NCBI RefSeq assembly: GCF_004168255.1
Contig: NZ_SEWG01000001.1
Location: forward strand, 496,001 to 560,000
From: Mucilaginibacter terrigena
GTDB lineage: Bacteria > Bacteroidota > Bacteroidia > Sphingobacteriales > Sphingobacteriaceae
Length of the DNA: 64,000 nucleotides
Direction of reading: 5' to 3'
Below, piece after piece: positions 18,019-26,703 of this stretch; within the stretch, counting starts at the first letter, position 1, and the number at the start of each line of letters is the position of its first letter. The notes under the pieces are model-generated. The model saw only the letters and a program-made list of their open reading frames with translations, ran no database searches and had not been told where the DNA came from. Both the position numbers and the translations under genes were made by a program.

Positions 18019-19119
18019 TTAATGTATCGCCCTTAATACCCTGTTCCACCTAACCATGTTTAAGGCGCTTTGGGTACTGTCAATACTCATCCAGGTGATC
18101 ATGGCTTTACCAACAATATGGTCTTCGGGCACAAAACCCCAAAAGCGCGAATCTTCGGAGTTGTGACGGTTATCGCCCATCATCCAGTAGTAGTTCATTT
18201 TAAAGGTGTAGGTATCGGCCTTTTTACCGTTTATCAACACATCGGCACCGTTACGGGTAACTTTATTATGCTCGTAAACTTCTATAGACCGGCCATACAA
18301 AGCCATTGTCGAATCGTTAAGCTGTATAGTTGTACCACGTTTTGGTATCAGCAGGGGGCCAAAATTATCTTCGTTCCATTTAAATCTCTCGTTATGCGGG
18401 AAGATCTGCGGGCTGTATTCCCCTTTGAGTTCTATCACTTCCTTTATCGATACGATATTTGAGTAACCCTTAAACTCGTTATAACTATCCGGCGGGATGA
18501 TCATCTCGTAAGTGGTGGGGTTATATTGATACCTTACGTCTATCTTAAGATTACGGATCATTTCGGGGTTCAGATCGCCGCCCGTTGTGGTTACCATGTA
18601 CGATTTTTGGCCTTTAGGTGCGTTGGCAACCAATTTGCCGTTGGCATATACTTTTGTATCCACAATGGAAATAATGTCGCCAGGGGTGCCCACGCAGCGT
18701 TTAATAAAGTGCACGCGCATATCAACCGGGCGGGCAACACTCTCGTTAGGGTAGTTAAACACAACCGCATCCCCTTTTTTTACCTCGCCTAAGCCCGGCA
18801 GCCTGAAATAGGGCAGCTGCACACCTTCAAAATAAGTTTTTACCGTACCGCCCCAAATGGTCGACTCCAGGAACGGAATTGAGATAGGCGTCATGGGCAT
18901 GCGGGCGCCGTACGAAAGTTTACTTACAAATAAGTAGTCGCCTGTAAGCAGGCTGCCCTCCATTGATGCCGACGGTATAGCATACGCTGAAAACAGCAGG
19001 CCGCGGATTATGGTAGAAGCTATCAGCGCGAAAAGTATGGCATCCAGCCACTCGCGTACTGCGCTTTTTTTGGGTTTGTTACTTTCTTTCTTGCTGCGTG
19101 TAAAAAACTTCCAATTCAT
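18019..19119 (-). CDS. lepB: Signal peptidase I
   Basis: This 366-residue inner-membrane peptidase removes signal peptides from exported proteins. An N-terminal transmembrane helix (WLDAILFALIASTIIRGLLF, residues ~24-43) is followed by the catalytic serine in AIPSASMEGSLLTGDYL (~48-64). The general-base lysine is in HFIKRCVGTPGD (~137-148), and MGDNRHNSEDSRFWGFVP (box E) lies near the C-terminus. A ~110-residue insert between boxes D and E makes it longer than E. coli LepB's core, as usual in Bacteroidota. All catalytic residues are present. Confidence 0.95.
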   Translation of the reverse strand: MNWKFFTRSKKESNKPKKSAVREWLDAILFALIASTIIRGLLFSAYAIPSASMEGSLLTGDYLFVSKLSYGARMPMTPISIPFLESTIWGGTVKTYFEGVQLPYFRLPGLGEVKKGDAVVFNYPNESVARPVDMRVHFIKRCVGTPGDIISIVDTKVYANGKLVANAPKGQKSYMVTTTGGDLNPEMIRNLKIDVRYQYNPTTYEMIIPPDSYNEFKGYSNIVSIKEVIELKGEYSPQIFPHNERFKWNEDNFGPLLIPKRGTTIQLNDSTMALYGRSIEVYEHNKVTRNGADVLINGKKADTYTFKMNYYWMMGDNRHNSEDSRFWGFVPEDHIVGKAMITWMSIDSTQSALNMVRWNRVLRAIH

Positions 19120-19237
19120 GGTTGGCCGTGGTTTAAAGTTAAAGATGCGTTGATGTTAGACCGCGAAAGGCACTATTTGTTACAAGTGGCTTTAACCAAA
19201 ATTTAATGCCTGTACAGCCTGCCCGTAATTGAAAACC

Positions 19238-19257
19238 TTTGTCCGATATCGGACAAA
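19238..19257. promoter_or_regulatory. 20-bp perfect palindrome, probable activator (UAS) site
   Basis: TTTGTCCGATATCGGACAAA is fully self-complementary. Its centre lies about 65 bp upstream of the sigma-54 promoter at 19306-19322, a normal distance for an enhancer-binding protein. The operon's sixth gene encodes an NtrC-type activator, which I infer binds here. Confidence 0.65.
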
Positions 19258-19305
19258 AATACATTAGATAATTTTTATAATTATCTGAATATCAATTAAT
19301 TAAGT

Positions 19306-19322
19306 TTGGTACACCTCTTGCA
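19306..19322 (+). promoter_or_regulatory. Sigma-54 (-24/-12) promoter of the export operon
   Basis: TTGGTACACCTCTTGCA fits the sigma-54 consensus TTGGCACN5TTGCA: GG at 19308-19309, ten bases, then GC at 19320-19321. Only one base of the -24 block deviates (T for C). The expected start of transcription (~19333) is ~20 nt before the ATG at 19353. Confidence 0.8.
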
Positions 19323-19352
19323 AACCCTGATGCAAACATTATCATCATAAAA

Positions 19353-20600
19353 ATGGATACCGTAATTGAAGAAGAAGTAACCGCACGCAAAAAAAAGAAG
19401 GGCATTATTATAATAACCATTGTAATTACCGCGCTTGTTGCAAGTGTATGGCTTTTGCGCACATCGCTTAAATCAACCATAAAAAAATCGGAGATAAACA
19501 CGGCTGTGGTAGAAAAAGGGAGCGTAGAAAATACGCTGAATGCCACCGGCGAGGTATTGCCCGAATTTGAAGAGATCCTAACCAGCCCTATCAACGCATC
19601 TATAAAAAAAGTACTGATGGATGCCGGTAATAAGGTAAAGGCGGGCCAATCTATACTCGTGCTTGATAAATCGGCATCGCAAACCGAGTTTGAAAAACTA
19701 AACTTTCAGCTGCAAAGCAAGCGGAACGAGATAAGCAAACTGAAGCTTGACCTTAACAAAAGCTTCTACGATATCCGCTCTAATAACGATATCAAGCAAT
19801 TACGCATCAGCAACCTGGCCGACGCGGTAGAGAATGCCAAGCGCCTTTTTAAAGCCGGCGGCGGTACCCGCGAAGGAATTGAGCAAGCCGAGCTAAACCT
19901 GAAGGTTGCTCAACTGGAAAAGAAACAGCTGGAGAACGAGATAAAAAGTAAGCAGCAAACCATGCAGATAGAAATAAAGGAGGCAGAGATTGCCCTGGCT
20001 ATACAGCAAAACGACCTGAGCGAACTGCAGCGCAAGTTAAACCTGGCCAACATTATTGCAACACGCAGCGGGGTGGTTACCTGGGTAAACAAAAACATAG
20101 GCGCCACCATATCACAGGGCGAATCGCTGGCGCGCATTGCCGACCTGGGCAGCTTTAAGGTAAACGGAAGTATATCTGATAGCTATATGGACCAACTGCG
20201 TAATGGTATGCCGGTAGTGATCCGCTTTAACGAAACGCAGATGAAGGGCCATGTGGCTAATGTGTACCCATCGGTACAAAACAGCATTGTAAGCTTTGAT
20301 GTACAGCTGGACGAGCGCAACAATAAGCAGCTGCGGCCAAATATGAAGGTTGACGTGTTTTTGGTTACCGACCTGCATAACAACACCATGCGCGTAGCCA
20401 ACGGCCCGGCATTTAAAGGCCCCGCGGTGCAGGACATATTTGTGATAAACGGCAACAAGGCCGAAAAGAGAAGGGTACACATCGGGCTTACCAATTTTGA
20501 TTTTGTAGAGATAAAAGAGGGCGTAAAACCCGGTGATGTGGTGATAACAACCGATATGAGCGAGTTTAAAAACTCAAGCGTGCTCACCATTAACAACTAA
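19353..20600 (+). CDS. HlyD-type periplasmic adaptor of ABC efflux system
   Basis: The 415-residue protein has one N-terminal transmembrane helix (GIIIITIVITALVASVWLL, residues ~17-35) and a first lipoyl half (INASIKKVLMDAGNKVKAGQ, ~79-98). A long coiled-coil hairpin follows (~105-235, rich in K/E/Q/L heptads such as AQLEKKQLENEIKSKQQTM). The second lipoyl half is TRSGVVTWVNKNIGATISQG, and then come beta-barrel and membrane-proximal domains. It would bridge the inner-membrane ABC permeases and the TolC channel. It is first in a seven-gene same-strand unit behind a sigma-54 promoter. Confidence 0.92.
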   Translation: MDTVIEEEVTARKKKKGIIIITIVITALVASVWLLRTSLKSTIKKSEINTAVVEKGSVENTLNATGEVLPEFEEILTSPINASIKKVLMDAGNKVKAGQSILVLDKSASQTEFEKLNFQLQSKRNEISKLKLDLNKSFYDIRSNNDIKQLRISNLADAVENAKRLFKAGGGTREGIEQAELNLKVAQLEKKQLENEIKSKQQTMQIEIKEAEIALAIQQNDLSELQRKLNLANIIATRSGVVTWVNKNIGATISQGESLARIADLGSFKVNGSISDSYMDQLRNGMPVVIRFNETQMKGHVANVYPSVQNSIVSFDVQLDERNNKQLRPNMKVDVFLVTDLHNNTMRVANGPAFKGPAVQDIFVINGNKAEKRRVHIGLTNFDFVEIKEGVKPGDVVITTDMSEFKNSSVLTINN

Positions 20601-20604
20601 TACC

Positions 20605-22062
20605 ATGAAATACTTATACCTTATCATACTGATATCCTTTAGCACTACTGCCTTTTGCAGCACTGGTGCCGATACCCTGCGGCTAACCTTGCAGGAGGTT
20701 GTTGATCTGGCTAAAAAGAATTCGATAGCGGCAAAGCAGGCCGTTACCGTACGCGAAACCGAATACTGGAAATGGCGCACCTTTAAATCAAATTATCAGC
20801 CGCAATTGTCATTATCGGGCATTTTGCCGGGCTACAGCAAAACATATACACAGGTATTGCAGCCAAATGGTACTATCCTGTTTCAGCCGATACACAACGA
20901 TAATTCATCGTTACAACTGGATTTTAGCCAAACCATTACCGCTACCGGTGGTACGGTTTACGGCACCACGCAAATGCAGCGTTTTTACGATTTCGACAGG
21001 GATAATGTATTGTATAACGGTGTGCCTTACGCGCTTGGTTACAGCCAGCCGTTGTTCCAGTACAACTCGTTAAAATGGGATAAGAAAATAGAGCCGCTTA
21101 AATTTAACGAGAGCAAGCAGGCGTACATCGAATCGCAGGAACAGATCGCATACACCGTTAGCGGATACTTTTTCGATCTGCTATTAGCGCAGGTTAACTT
21201 GCAGATAGCCGAAACCAACTATACCAATACCCAAAAGATCTTAAAAATAGCCAAGCTAAAATTTGACCTGGGCAAGGTATCCAAGAACGAGATATTGCAG
21301 CTGCAATTAGAACAGCTGAACGCACAAAAAGCGGTAGGTACCGCTAAACGCGATATGGAGATAGCCACCTTAAACCTGCGCAGCTATACAGGGGTAGAAG
21401 GCGATGCTAAGATAGCATTGGCAATACCGGGCTCGTCTATTAACATGAGCGTATCGGCCGACAAGGTGCTGGCCGAAGCTTTCGCCAACCGGTCGGATGC
21501 TATCGCTTTTATCCGCCGTTTGGCCGAGGCAAAGCGGGATGTGGCTAAAGCAAAGGGGCAAAGCGGCCTTGTAGCCACCCTTACTGCAAACATTGGTTTT
21601 TCTAATAGCTCGCAAAAAATACTCGACGTTTATAAATCCCCGCAAAACCAGCAATTGCTCGAACTTAAGTTTTCGATCCCGGTGATGGATTGGGGCCGCT
21701 CAAAATCGCGCGTAAAAACGGCGCAGGCCAATGAGCAGTTTACCGAATATGCCGTTGAGCAGGATAAGCAAACCTTTAAGCAGCAAATTGTAACACAGGT
21801 AACGTTGTTTAACATGATGAAAGAGCAGCTTGTATTTACCGCGCAGGCCGATAGCATAGCATCAGAAAAGTACCAGATAGCCCGCGAACGCTATGTTTTG
21901 GGCGACCTGAGCATCACCGACCTGAGTATTGCCTTTGAAGAGAACGACCGCGCCAAACGCGATTACGTTGCCGCCCTGCGCGACTTTTGGGGGGCTTACT
22001 ACCAACTGCGTTACTTATCACTTTACGACTTTGAAAAAAATCAAAAAATAACATATAAATAA
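20605..22062 (+). CDS. TolC-family outer-membrane channel protein
   Basis: This 485-residue protein has a signal peptide (YLIILISFSTTAFCS) followed by LRLTLQEVVDLAKKNSIAA, the usual opening of the TolC/OEP domain. Two long helical hairpins, each with a NxxxY/L-rich coiled coil, frame beta-strand regions. It would form the outer-membrane duct for the adaptor encoded 4 bp upstream. The last 25 bases of the gene are duplicated exactly at 22136-22160 (see that entry), so its 3' end was the target of an insertion or a local duplication without damage to the protein. Confidence 0.92.
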   Translation: MKYLYLIILISFSTTAFCSTGADTLRLTLQEVVDLAKKNSIAAKQAVTVRETEYWKWRTFKSNYQPQLSLSGILPGYSKTYTQVLQPNGTILFQPIHNDNSSLQLDFSQTITATGGTVYGTTQMQRFYDFDRDNVLYNGVPYALGYSQPLFQYNSLKWDKKIEPLKFNESKQAYIESQEQIAYTVSGYFFDLLLAQVNLQIAETNYTNTQKILKIAKLKFDLGKVSKNEILQLQLEQLNAQKAVGTAKRDMEIATLNLRSYTGVEGDAKIALAIPGSSINMSVSADKVLAEAFANRSDAIAFIRRLAEAKRDVAKAKGQSGLVATLTANIGFSNSSQKILDVYKSPQNQQLLELKFSIPVMDWGRSKSRVKTAQANEQFTEYAVEQDKQTFKQQIVTQVTLFNMMKEQLVFTAQADSIASEKYQIARERYVLGDLSITDLSIAFEENDRAKRDYVAALRDFWGAYYQLRYLSLYDFEKNQKITYK

Positions 22063-22160
22063 TGCATCAAGCCTCACCCAAACTCCTCTTGAGAGAAAGG
22101 GACTTTAAGAGAAGGCAGGATAAGGTTAACAATTGAAATCAAAAAATAACATATAAATAA
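22038..22160. repeat. 25-bp direct repeat flanking a 73-bp palindromic insert
   Basis: Bases 22038-22062 (the end of the TolC gene, including its stop) are repeated perfectly at 22136-22160. Between them lie 73 bp with imperfect inverted symmetry (CCTCACCC near 22073 against GGATAAGG near 22118; CTCTTGAGAG at 22086-22095 is a perfect 10-bp palindrome). This resembles insertion of a REP/MITE-like element with a long target duplication. Confidence 0.75.
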
Positions 22161-22179
22161 AAACTCTAACTTAACTCAC

Positions 22180-22845
22180 ATGATAAAACTACAAAACATT
22201 CAAAAAGTATATCGTACAGATACTATTGAAACACTGGCACTTAACGGCATAAACCTTGATGTAGCCAAAGGCGAATTTTTATCTATCATGGGCCCGTCGG
22301 GCTGCGGCAAAAGCACGCTGCTAAACATTATGGGCCTGCTTGATGAACCCTCTAAAGGCAACATCAGCATTGCTGAACAGCCAACCGGCAAATTTAACGA
22401 TAAGCAGCTGGCTAAATTCCGCAACCAAAAACTGGGCTTTATCTTCCAGAGTTACCACCTGATAGGCGACCTGCAGGTAATAGATAACGTGGAACTGCCG
22501 CTATTATACCGCGATACCACGGCGAAGGAACGCAGGCGCTTAGCTACCGAAGCATTGGAAAAGGTAGGCCTAAGCAACCGCATAAAGCACTTCCCAAAGC
22601 AGCTATCGGGCGGGCAGCGCCAGCGTGTGGCCATAGCCCGCGCCATTGTAGGCAACCCCGAGATCATCCTGGCCGATGAACCTACCGGTAACCTTGACAG
22701 CGCCATGGGTAACGAGATAATGGAAATACTGCTGCAGCTTAACCGTGTAGATGGTACCACCATAGTAATGGTTACGCACGATGAGAACATGGCGCAAAAA
22801 ACCCACCGTTTGGTAAGGTTGTTCGACGGATCTCAGGTTCAATAA
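22180..22845 (+). CDS. MacB/LolD-type ABC transporter ATP-binding protein
   Basis: The 221-residue ATPase carries Walker A GPSGCGKSTLLNIMG (residues ~38-52), Q-loop FIFQSYHLI (~88-96), signature LSGGQRQRVAIARAIVG (~146-162), Walker B IILADEPTGNLDSA and the H-loop VTHDEN. Its closest kin are MacB/LolD ATPases that work with FtsX-fold permeases, which fits the two permease genes immediately downstream. In a MacAB-TolC-like machine the ATPase drives extrusion of a periplasmic substrate rather than transport through the permease itself. Confidence 0.94.
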   Translation: MIKLQNIQKVYRTDTIETLALNGINLDVAKGEFLSIMGPSGCGKSTLLNIMGLLDEPSKGNISIAEQPTGKFNDKQLAKFRNQKLGFIFQSYHLIGDLQVIDNVELPLLYRDTTAKERRRLATEALEKVGLSNRIKHFPKQLSGGQRQRVAIARAIVGNPEIILADEPTGNLDSAMGNEIMEILLQLNRVDGTTIVMVTHDENMAQKTHRLVRLFDGSQVQ

Positions 22846-22870
22846 CTCATCAGCTTAAACAGAAAAGATC

Positions 22871-24100
22871 ATGTTAAAAAATTACTTTAAAATAGCCATA
22901 GCGGTGCTTAAGCGCAGAAAGTTCTTCACTTTCCTAAGCTTGTTTGGCATCAGCTTTACCATAATCATACTAATGGTGATGACCGCCTTTATAGATAAGG
23001 TGGTGAACGATACCTATCCCGATAAAAAGCGCGACCGATCGTTATACATCAATAAAATGGAGCTGCGCGGAAAAGAATCCATGAACGGCGGGGCACCAAG
23101 CTACTACTTCCTTAAACACTATGTTGGCAGCATGAAAACACCGGTTAAGTTTGCCATTTCATCGGGCTTTAACTCAACCAATACCTATGTAAATAACCGC
23201 AAAATCGTTATCAATTATAAATATACCAATGCCGATTATTGGGAGGTGCTTGATTACAAGTTCAGCGAAGGCAAACCCTTAACCAAACAGCAAATTGATA
23301 ATGCCGAAAAGGTTGCCGTAATAACCGAGGATATGAAGAAAGAATACTTTGGCGACTCGGGCACGGTGCTTGGCAAATACATCGAGGCTGATAACGTAAA
23401 ATACCGCATTTGCGGGGTGGTTAAAACACTGCCCATTACATCGTACCTGTTTTATGCGGATGTGTACCTGCCAATAACCGTTACCAAAACCAACCTGATG
23501 AGTGATAAGGGATACATGGGCAATTTTACAGCCATTGTTTTAGCGGCCAATACCGGCGATGTACCAAAAATGAAAAAAGAGTTTGACGGCATTATGGCAA
23601 AAGTACCTATCCCCGGTAAGGAATGGGATCATGTGTACAGCCACGCAGATTCATACATTCAAGGATACTTACGCACCGGCAACGAAACAAATTCGGGTAT
23701 GCTGTATGCTATTACTGCCGTAACGCTTTTTGCTTTATTTGTAATGCTGCTGCCAACGCTAAACCTGGTAAATGTTAACATTACCCGCATTATGGAGCGC
23801 TCGTCAGAAATTGGGGTACGCAAGGCCTTCGGGGCATCATCGTTTACGCTGGTTTACCAATTTATTGTAGAGAACCTTATCCTTACATTCCTGGGCGGGC
23901 TTATCGGTATTGTGCTCTCGCTTGTTGCTATGTACGTAATCAACAGCGCTAACCTTATTGCAAATCTAAACCTCGAATTAAACTTTACGGTTCTTTTTTA
24001 CACCGTTATAACCTGTATCGTATTTGGTTTACTATCGGGCGTGTACCCGGCCTGGCGCATGTCAAAGCTTAACGTGGTTACGGCTTTAAAGGCCCAATAA
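22871..24100 (+). CDS. FtsX/MacB-like ABC permease (first)
   Basis: This 409-residue permease has the MacB topology. One N-terminal transmembrane helix (FTFLSLFGISFTIIILMVMT, residues ~19-38) is followed by a ~240-residue periplasmic (MacB_PCD) domain. Three C-terminal helices (~281-301, ~333-360, ~372-395) flank the cytoplasmic loop with SSEIGVRKAFGASSFTLV, the FtsX coupling motif. It ends WRMSKLNVVTALKAQ, a typical FtsX tail. It lies 25 bp after the ATPase gene. Confidence 0.92.
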   Translation: MLKNYFKIAIAVLKRRKFFTFLSLFGISFTIIILMVMTAFIDKVVNDTYPDKKRDRSLYINKMELRGKESMNGGAPSYYFLKHYVGSMKTPVKFAISSGFNSTNTYVNNRKIVINYKYTNADYWEVLDYKFSEGKPLTKQQIDNAEKVAVITEDMKKEYFGDSGTVLGKYIEADNVKYRICGVVKTLPITSYLFYADVYLPITVTKTNLMSDKGYMGNFTAIVLAANTGDVPKMKKEFDGIMAKVPIPGKEWDHVYSHADSYIQGYLRTGNETNSGMLYAITAVTLFALFVMLLPTLNLVNVNITRIMERSSEIGVRKAFGASSFTLVYQFIVENLILTFLGGLIGIVLSLVAMYVINSANLIANLNLELNFTVLFYTVITCIVFGLLSGVYPAWRMSKLNVVTALKAQ

Positions 24101-24127
24101 AATTATCAACCTTAAATAAACAATATT

Positions 24128-25312
24128 ATGTTCAAGCATTTATTTAAAATGATCTGGAATAAGAAGAAGCAAAACTCACTGCTCATTGTCGAGATCCTGC
24201 TGTCGTTCCTGGTTATATTCGCGGTGTTTACCTTCGGCTTAAACTCCTATAATAACTACGCCAAACCCATGGGTATCGATTACCAGAACGTATGGGCCAT
24301 TAGCTACAATAATACTTTAAAAACAAACAATGGCGATTCGCTTAAGCTGTTCTATGATAATATGGTAGACAATATCAAAGCCATGCCAAAGGTGATAGAT
24401 GCCGCGCATACCAGCGCTAATATCCCATTTTCGACCAGCCACATGTCAACCGGTTTAACCCACAACGGCGACCATATACAAGACGTAAATAGTTTTATGG
24501 TAGATGAGAATTATCCTAAAACACTTAATGTTAAATTATTGGATGGCCGTTGGTATAATAAAACAGACGTAGGCTCGAAGCAAAAAGTAATAGTGATAAA
24601 TAATAAGCTCAAAGAAAGGATGTTTGGTAAGGCAAGCGCTATAGGCAAGTTATATAATGATGATGACGGAAAGAAAGGGGTAAAGATAATTGGGGTGCTG
24701 GATGATATTAAATTCAATGGCGATTACCAATCGCTCGAATACGCCATTTATAACCGCATTGATACCTCATCTTACCGTTGGTTAGGTAAAATACTGGTGA
24801 AGGTTTCACCCGATGCCAACGCCGCCTTCGAAAGCCAGCTATATAAGTTTATGGCCAACAACTTAAAAGATTCGAACATAGAGATAGAGCACCTTACCAA
24901 TAAGCTTACAGCGTACAATAAGTTTACCCTGGTGCCGCTTATTATACTTTCTATTGTGGCAGCGTTCCTCATCATCAACGTTGCACTGGGTATTTTTGGG
25001 GTGCTTTGGTACAATATCAACAAACGCCGGGGCGAGATAGGCTTGCGCAGGGCGGTTGGCGCGCCGGGTAGTTCTGTTTCGGCCCAGTTGGTAAGCGAAG
25101 CCATGATACTGGCTACATTGTCGCTTATCGTAGGGGCTTTCTTCGCGGTGCAGTTTCCGTTACTCAACGTATTCGACTTACCTGCAAGTGTTTACTTATT
25201 GGCGATGCTTTTGGCCGTAATATTTATTTACCTGCTGGTTTTGGTGTGCTCGTTATATCCCGGCAAACAAGCTTCGGCAATTTTACCGGCAGTTGCTTTA
25301 CATGAAGAATAA
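24128..25312 (+). CDS. FtsX/MacB-like ABC permease (second)
   Basis: The 394-residue permease has the same plan as its neighbour: an N-terminal helix (LLIVEILLSFLVIFAVFTFG, residues ~18-37), a periplasmic domain (~45-260), and three C-terminal helices. The coupling motif is RRGEIGLRRAVGAPGSSV (~301-318), and the tail is GKQASAILPAVALHEE. The two permeases are similar in layout but not near-identical, so they probably form a heterodimer over the single ATPase gene product. It lies 27 bp after the first permease gene and 17 bp before the regulator. Confidence 0.92.
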   Translation: MFKHLFKMIWNKKKQNSLLIVEILLSFLVIFAVFTFGLNSYNNYAKPMGIDYQNVWAISYNNTLKTNNGDSLKLFYDNMVDNIKAMPKVIDAAHTSANIPFSTSHMSTGLTHNGDHIQDVNSFMVDENYPKTLNVKLLDGRWYNKTDVGSKQKVIVINNKLKERMFGKASAIGKLYNDDDGKKGVKIIGVLDDIKFNGDYQSLEYAIYNRIDTSSYRWLGKILVKVSPDANAAFESQLYKFMANNLKDSNIEIEHLTNKLTAYNKFTLVPLIILSIVAAFLIINVALGIFGVLWYNINKRRGEIGLRRAVGAPGSSVSAQLVSEAMILATLSLIVGAFFAVQFPLLNVFDLPASVYLLAMLLAVIFIYLLVLVCSLYPGKQASAILPAVALHEE

Positions 25313-25329
25313 TAATTTAGCTTTGAAAT

Positions 25330-26703
25330 ATGATACTGGTTATTGATGATGATATTGCTGTACGCACCTCGCTGCTTTTGCTGCTGAAAAGCCAGAAGTA
25401 CGAGGTAACCGGTGCCGAAACACCGGCCGAAGCGTTAAGGGTTATCAAAAGCGATACGCCGCAGCTTGTCATCCTTGATCTTAACTTTTCCATAAGTACA
25501 TCGGGCGAGGAAGGGATGGCTTTGCTGGCGCAGATAAAGAAGATAGAGCCAACAATACCGATTATACTGATCACCGGCTGGGGCAGCATTGCCCTTGCGG
25601 TACAGGGTATGAAAATGGGTGCAAACGACTTTATAAACAAACCATGGGATAACGGCCACCTGCTGCAGTCGGTTAAAACACTGATAGACCTGCAGGAGCA
25701 AAGCACGGTAAACCGTACCCGCAAGCAACTGGATAAGGAATATAACTTTCAGCATATTATTGGTGAAGACCCACAAATGCTGCAGATATTGGAAACCATT
25801 GGCCGCGTGGCCGGTACCGATGCATCTATCCTGATCATGGGAGAAAGCGGTACGGGTAAAGAACTGATTGCCGAAGCGGTGCACCAGAACAGTTTGCGGG
25901 CAAATAAGCCTTTTATCAAAGTAAATCTGGGCGGCATCTCCACCTCGTTGTTCGAGAGTGAGATGTTCGGCCATATCCGCGGGGCGTTTACTGATGCGCG
26001 TTTCGACAGGGCGGGCCGCTTTGAACTGGCTAACAAAGGCACCATATTTTTAGATGAAATTGGCGACCTTGATGCCGGCAGCCAGGTAAAACTGTTACGG
26101 GTATTACAGGACAGGACTTACGAGGTATTGGGTAGCAGCCGCACCAAAACGGTAGATGTAAGGGTGGTTTGCGCCACCAATAAAAACTTAAACCAAATGG
26201 TAAGCAGTAATGGTTTCCGCGAGGATCTGTTGTATCGCATCAACCTCATTACCATCACCCTGCCATCACTGCGCGAACGGCCGGGAGATATCCCGCTGCT
26301 GGTAAACTTTTTTATCAATAACCTTAAACAGATCTACAACCGGCCGGCGCTAACAGTATCAAAAAGCGCTATGAAATGGCTGCAGCAATTGCCGCTGCCT
26401 GGTAATATCCGCCAGTTAAAAAACCTGGTGGAACGCTCTATCCTGGTAAGCAAAACCAACGAGCTGGGTATCGATGATTTTAAATCGCAGTTGGAGCAAT
26501 CGCCCATAAAACAAGGTAACGCCAAAGTGCCTGCCGTTGGCAGTATAACGCTGGAGGAAATGGAGATTGAGATGATAAAAAAGGCGATGCTTTATCATAA
26601 AAATAAGGTGGCTAAAGCTGCTACGGCATTAGGGCTTACGCGCAGCGCGCTGTACCGCAGGTTAGATAAATTTGAGATCCCCTACGATGAGGCTGAGGAC
26701 TAA
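25330..26703 (+). CDS. Sigma-54-dependent response regulator (NtrC type)
   Basis: The 457-residue protein has three parts. The receiver (1-~120) has the acidic pocket IDDD and phospho-acceptor Asp in LVILDLNFSISTSGEEGM, where the loop after the Asp is ~4 residues longer than usual and lacks the normal proline. The AAA+ domain (~140-375) has Walker A GESGTGKE, the sigma-54 contact loop GAFTDA (consensus GAFTGA), and FLDEIGD. The Fis-type HTH (~410-455) reads VAKAATALGLTRSALYRRL. It should activate sigma-54 promoters, most simply the one at 19306 in front of its own operon. The kinase gene overlaps its 3' end. Confidence 0.95.
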   Translation: MILVIDDDIAVRTSLLLLLKSQKYEVTGAETPAEALRVIKSDTPQLVILDLNFSISTSGEEGMALLAQIKKIEPTIPIILITGWGSIALAVQGMKMGANDFINKPWDNGHLLQSVKTLIDLQEQSTVNRTRKQLDKEYNFQHIIGEDPQMLQILETIGRVAGTDASILIMGESGTGKELIAEAVHQNSLRANKPFIKVNLGGISTSLFESEMFGHIRGAFTDARFDRAGRFELANKGTIFLDEIGDLDAGSQVKLLRVLQDRTYEVLGSSRTKTVDVRVVCATNKNLNQMVSSNGFREDLLYRINLITITLPSLRERPGDIPLLVNFFINNLKQIYNRPALTVSKSAMKWLQQLPLPGNIRQLKNLVERSILVSKTNELGIDDFKSQLEQSPIKQGNAKVPAVGSITLEEMEIEMIKKAMLYHKNKVAKAATALGLTRSALYRRLDKFEIPYDEAED

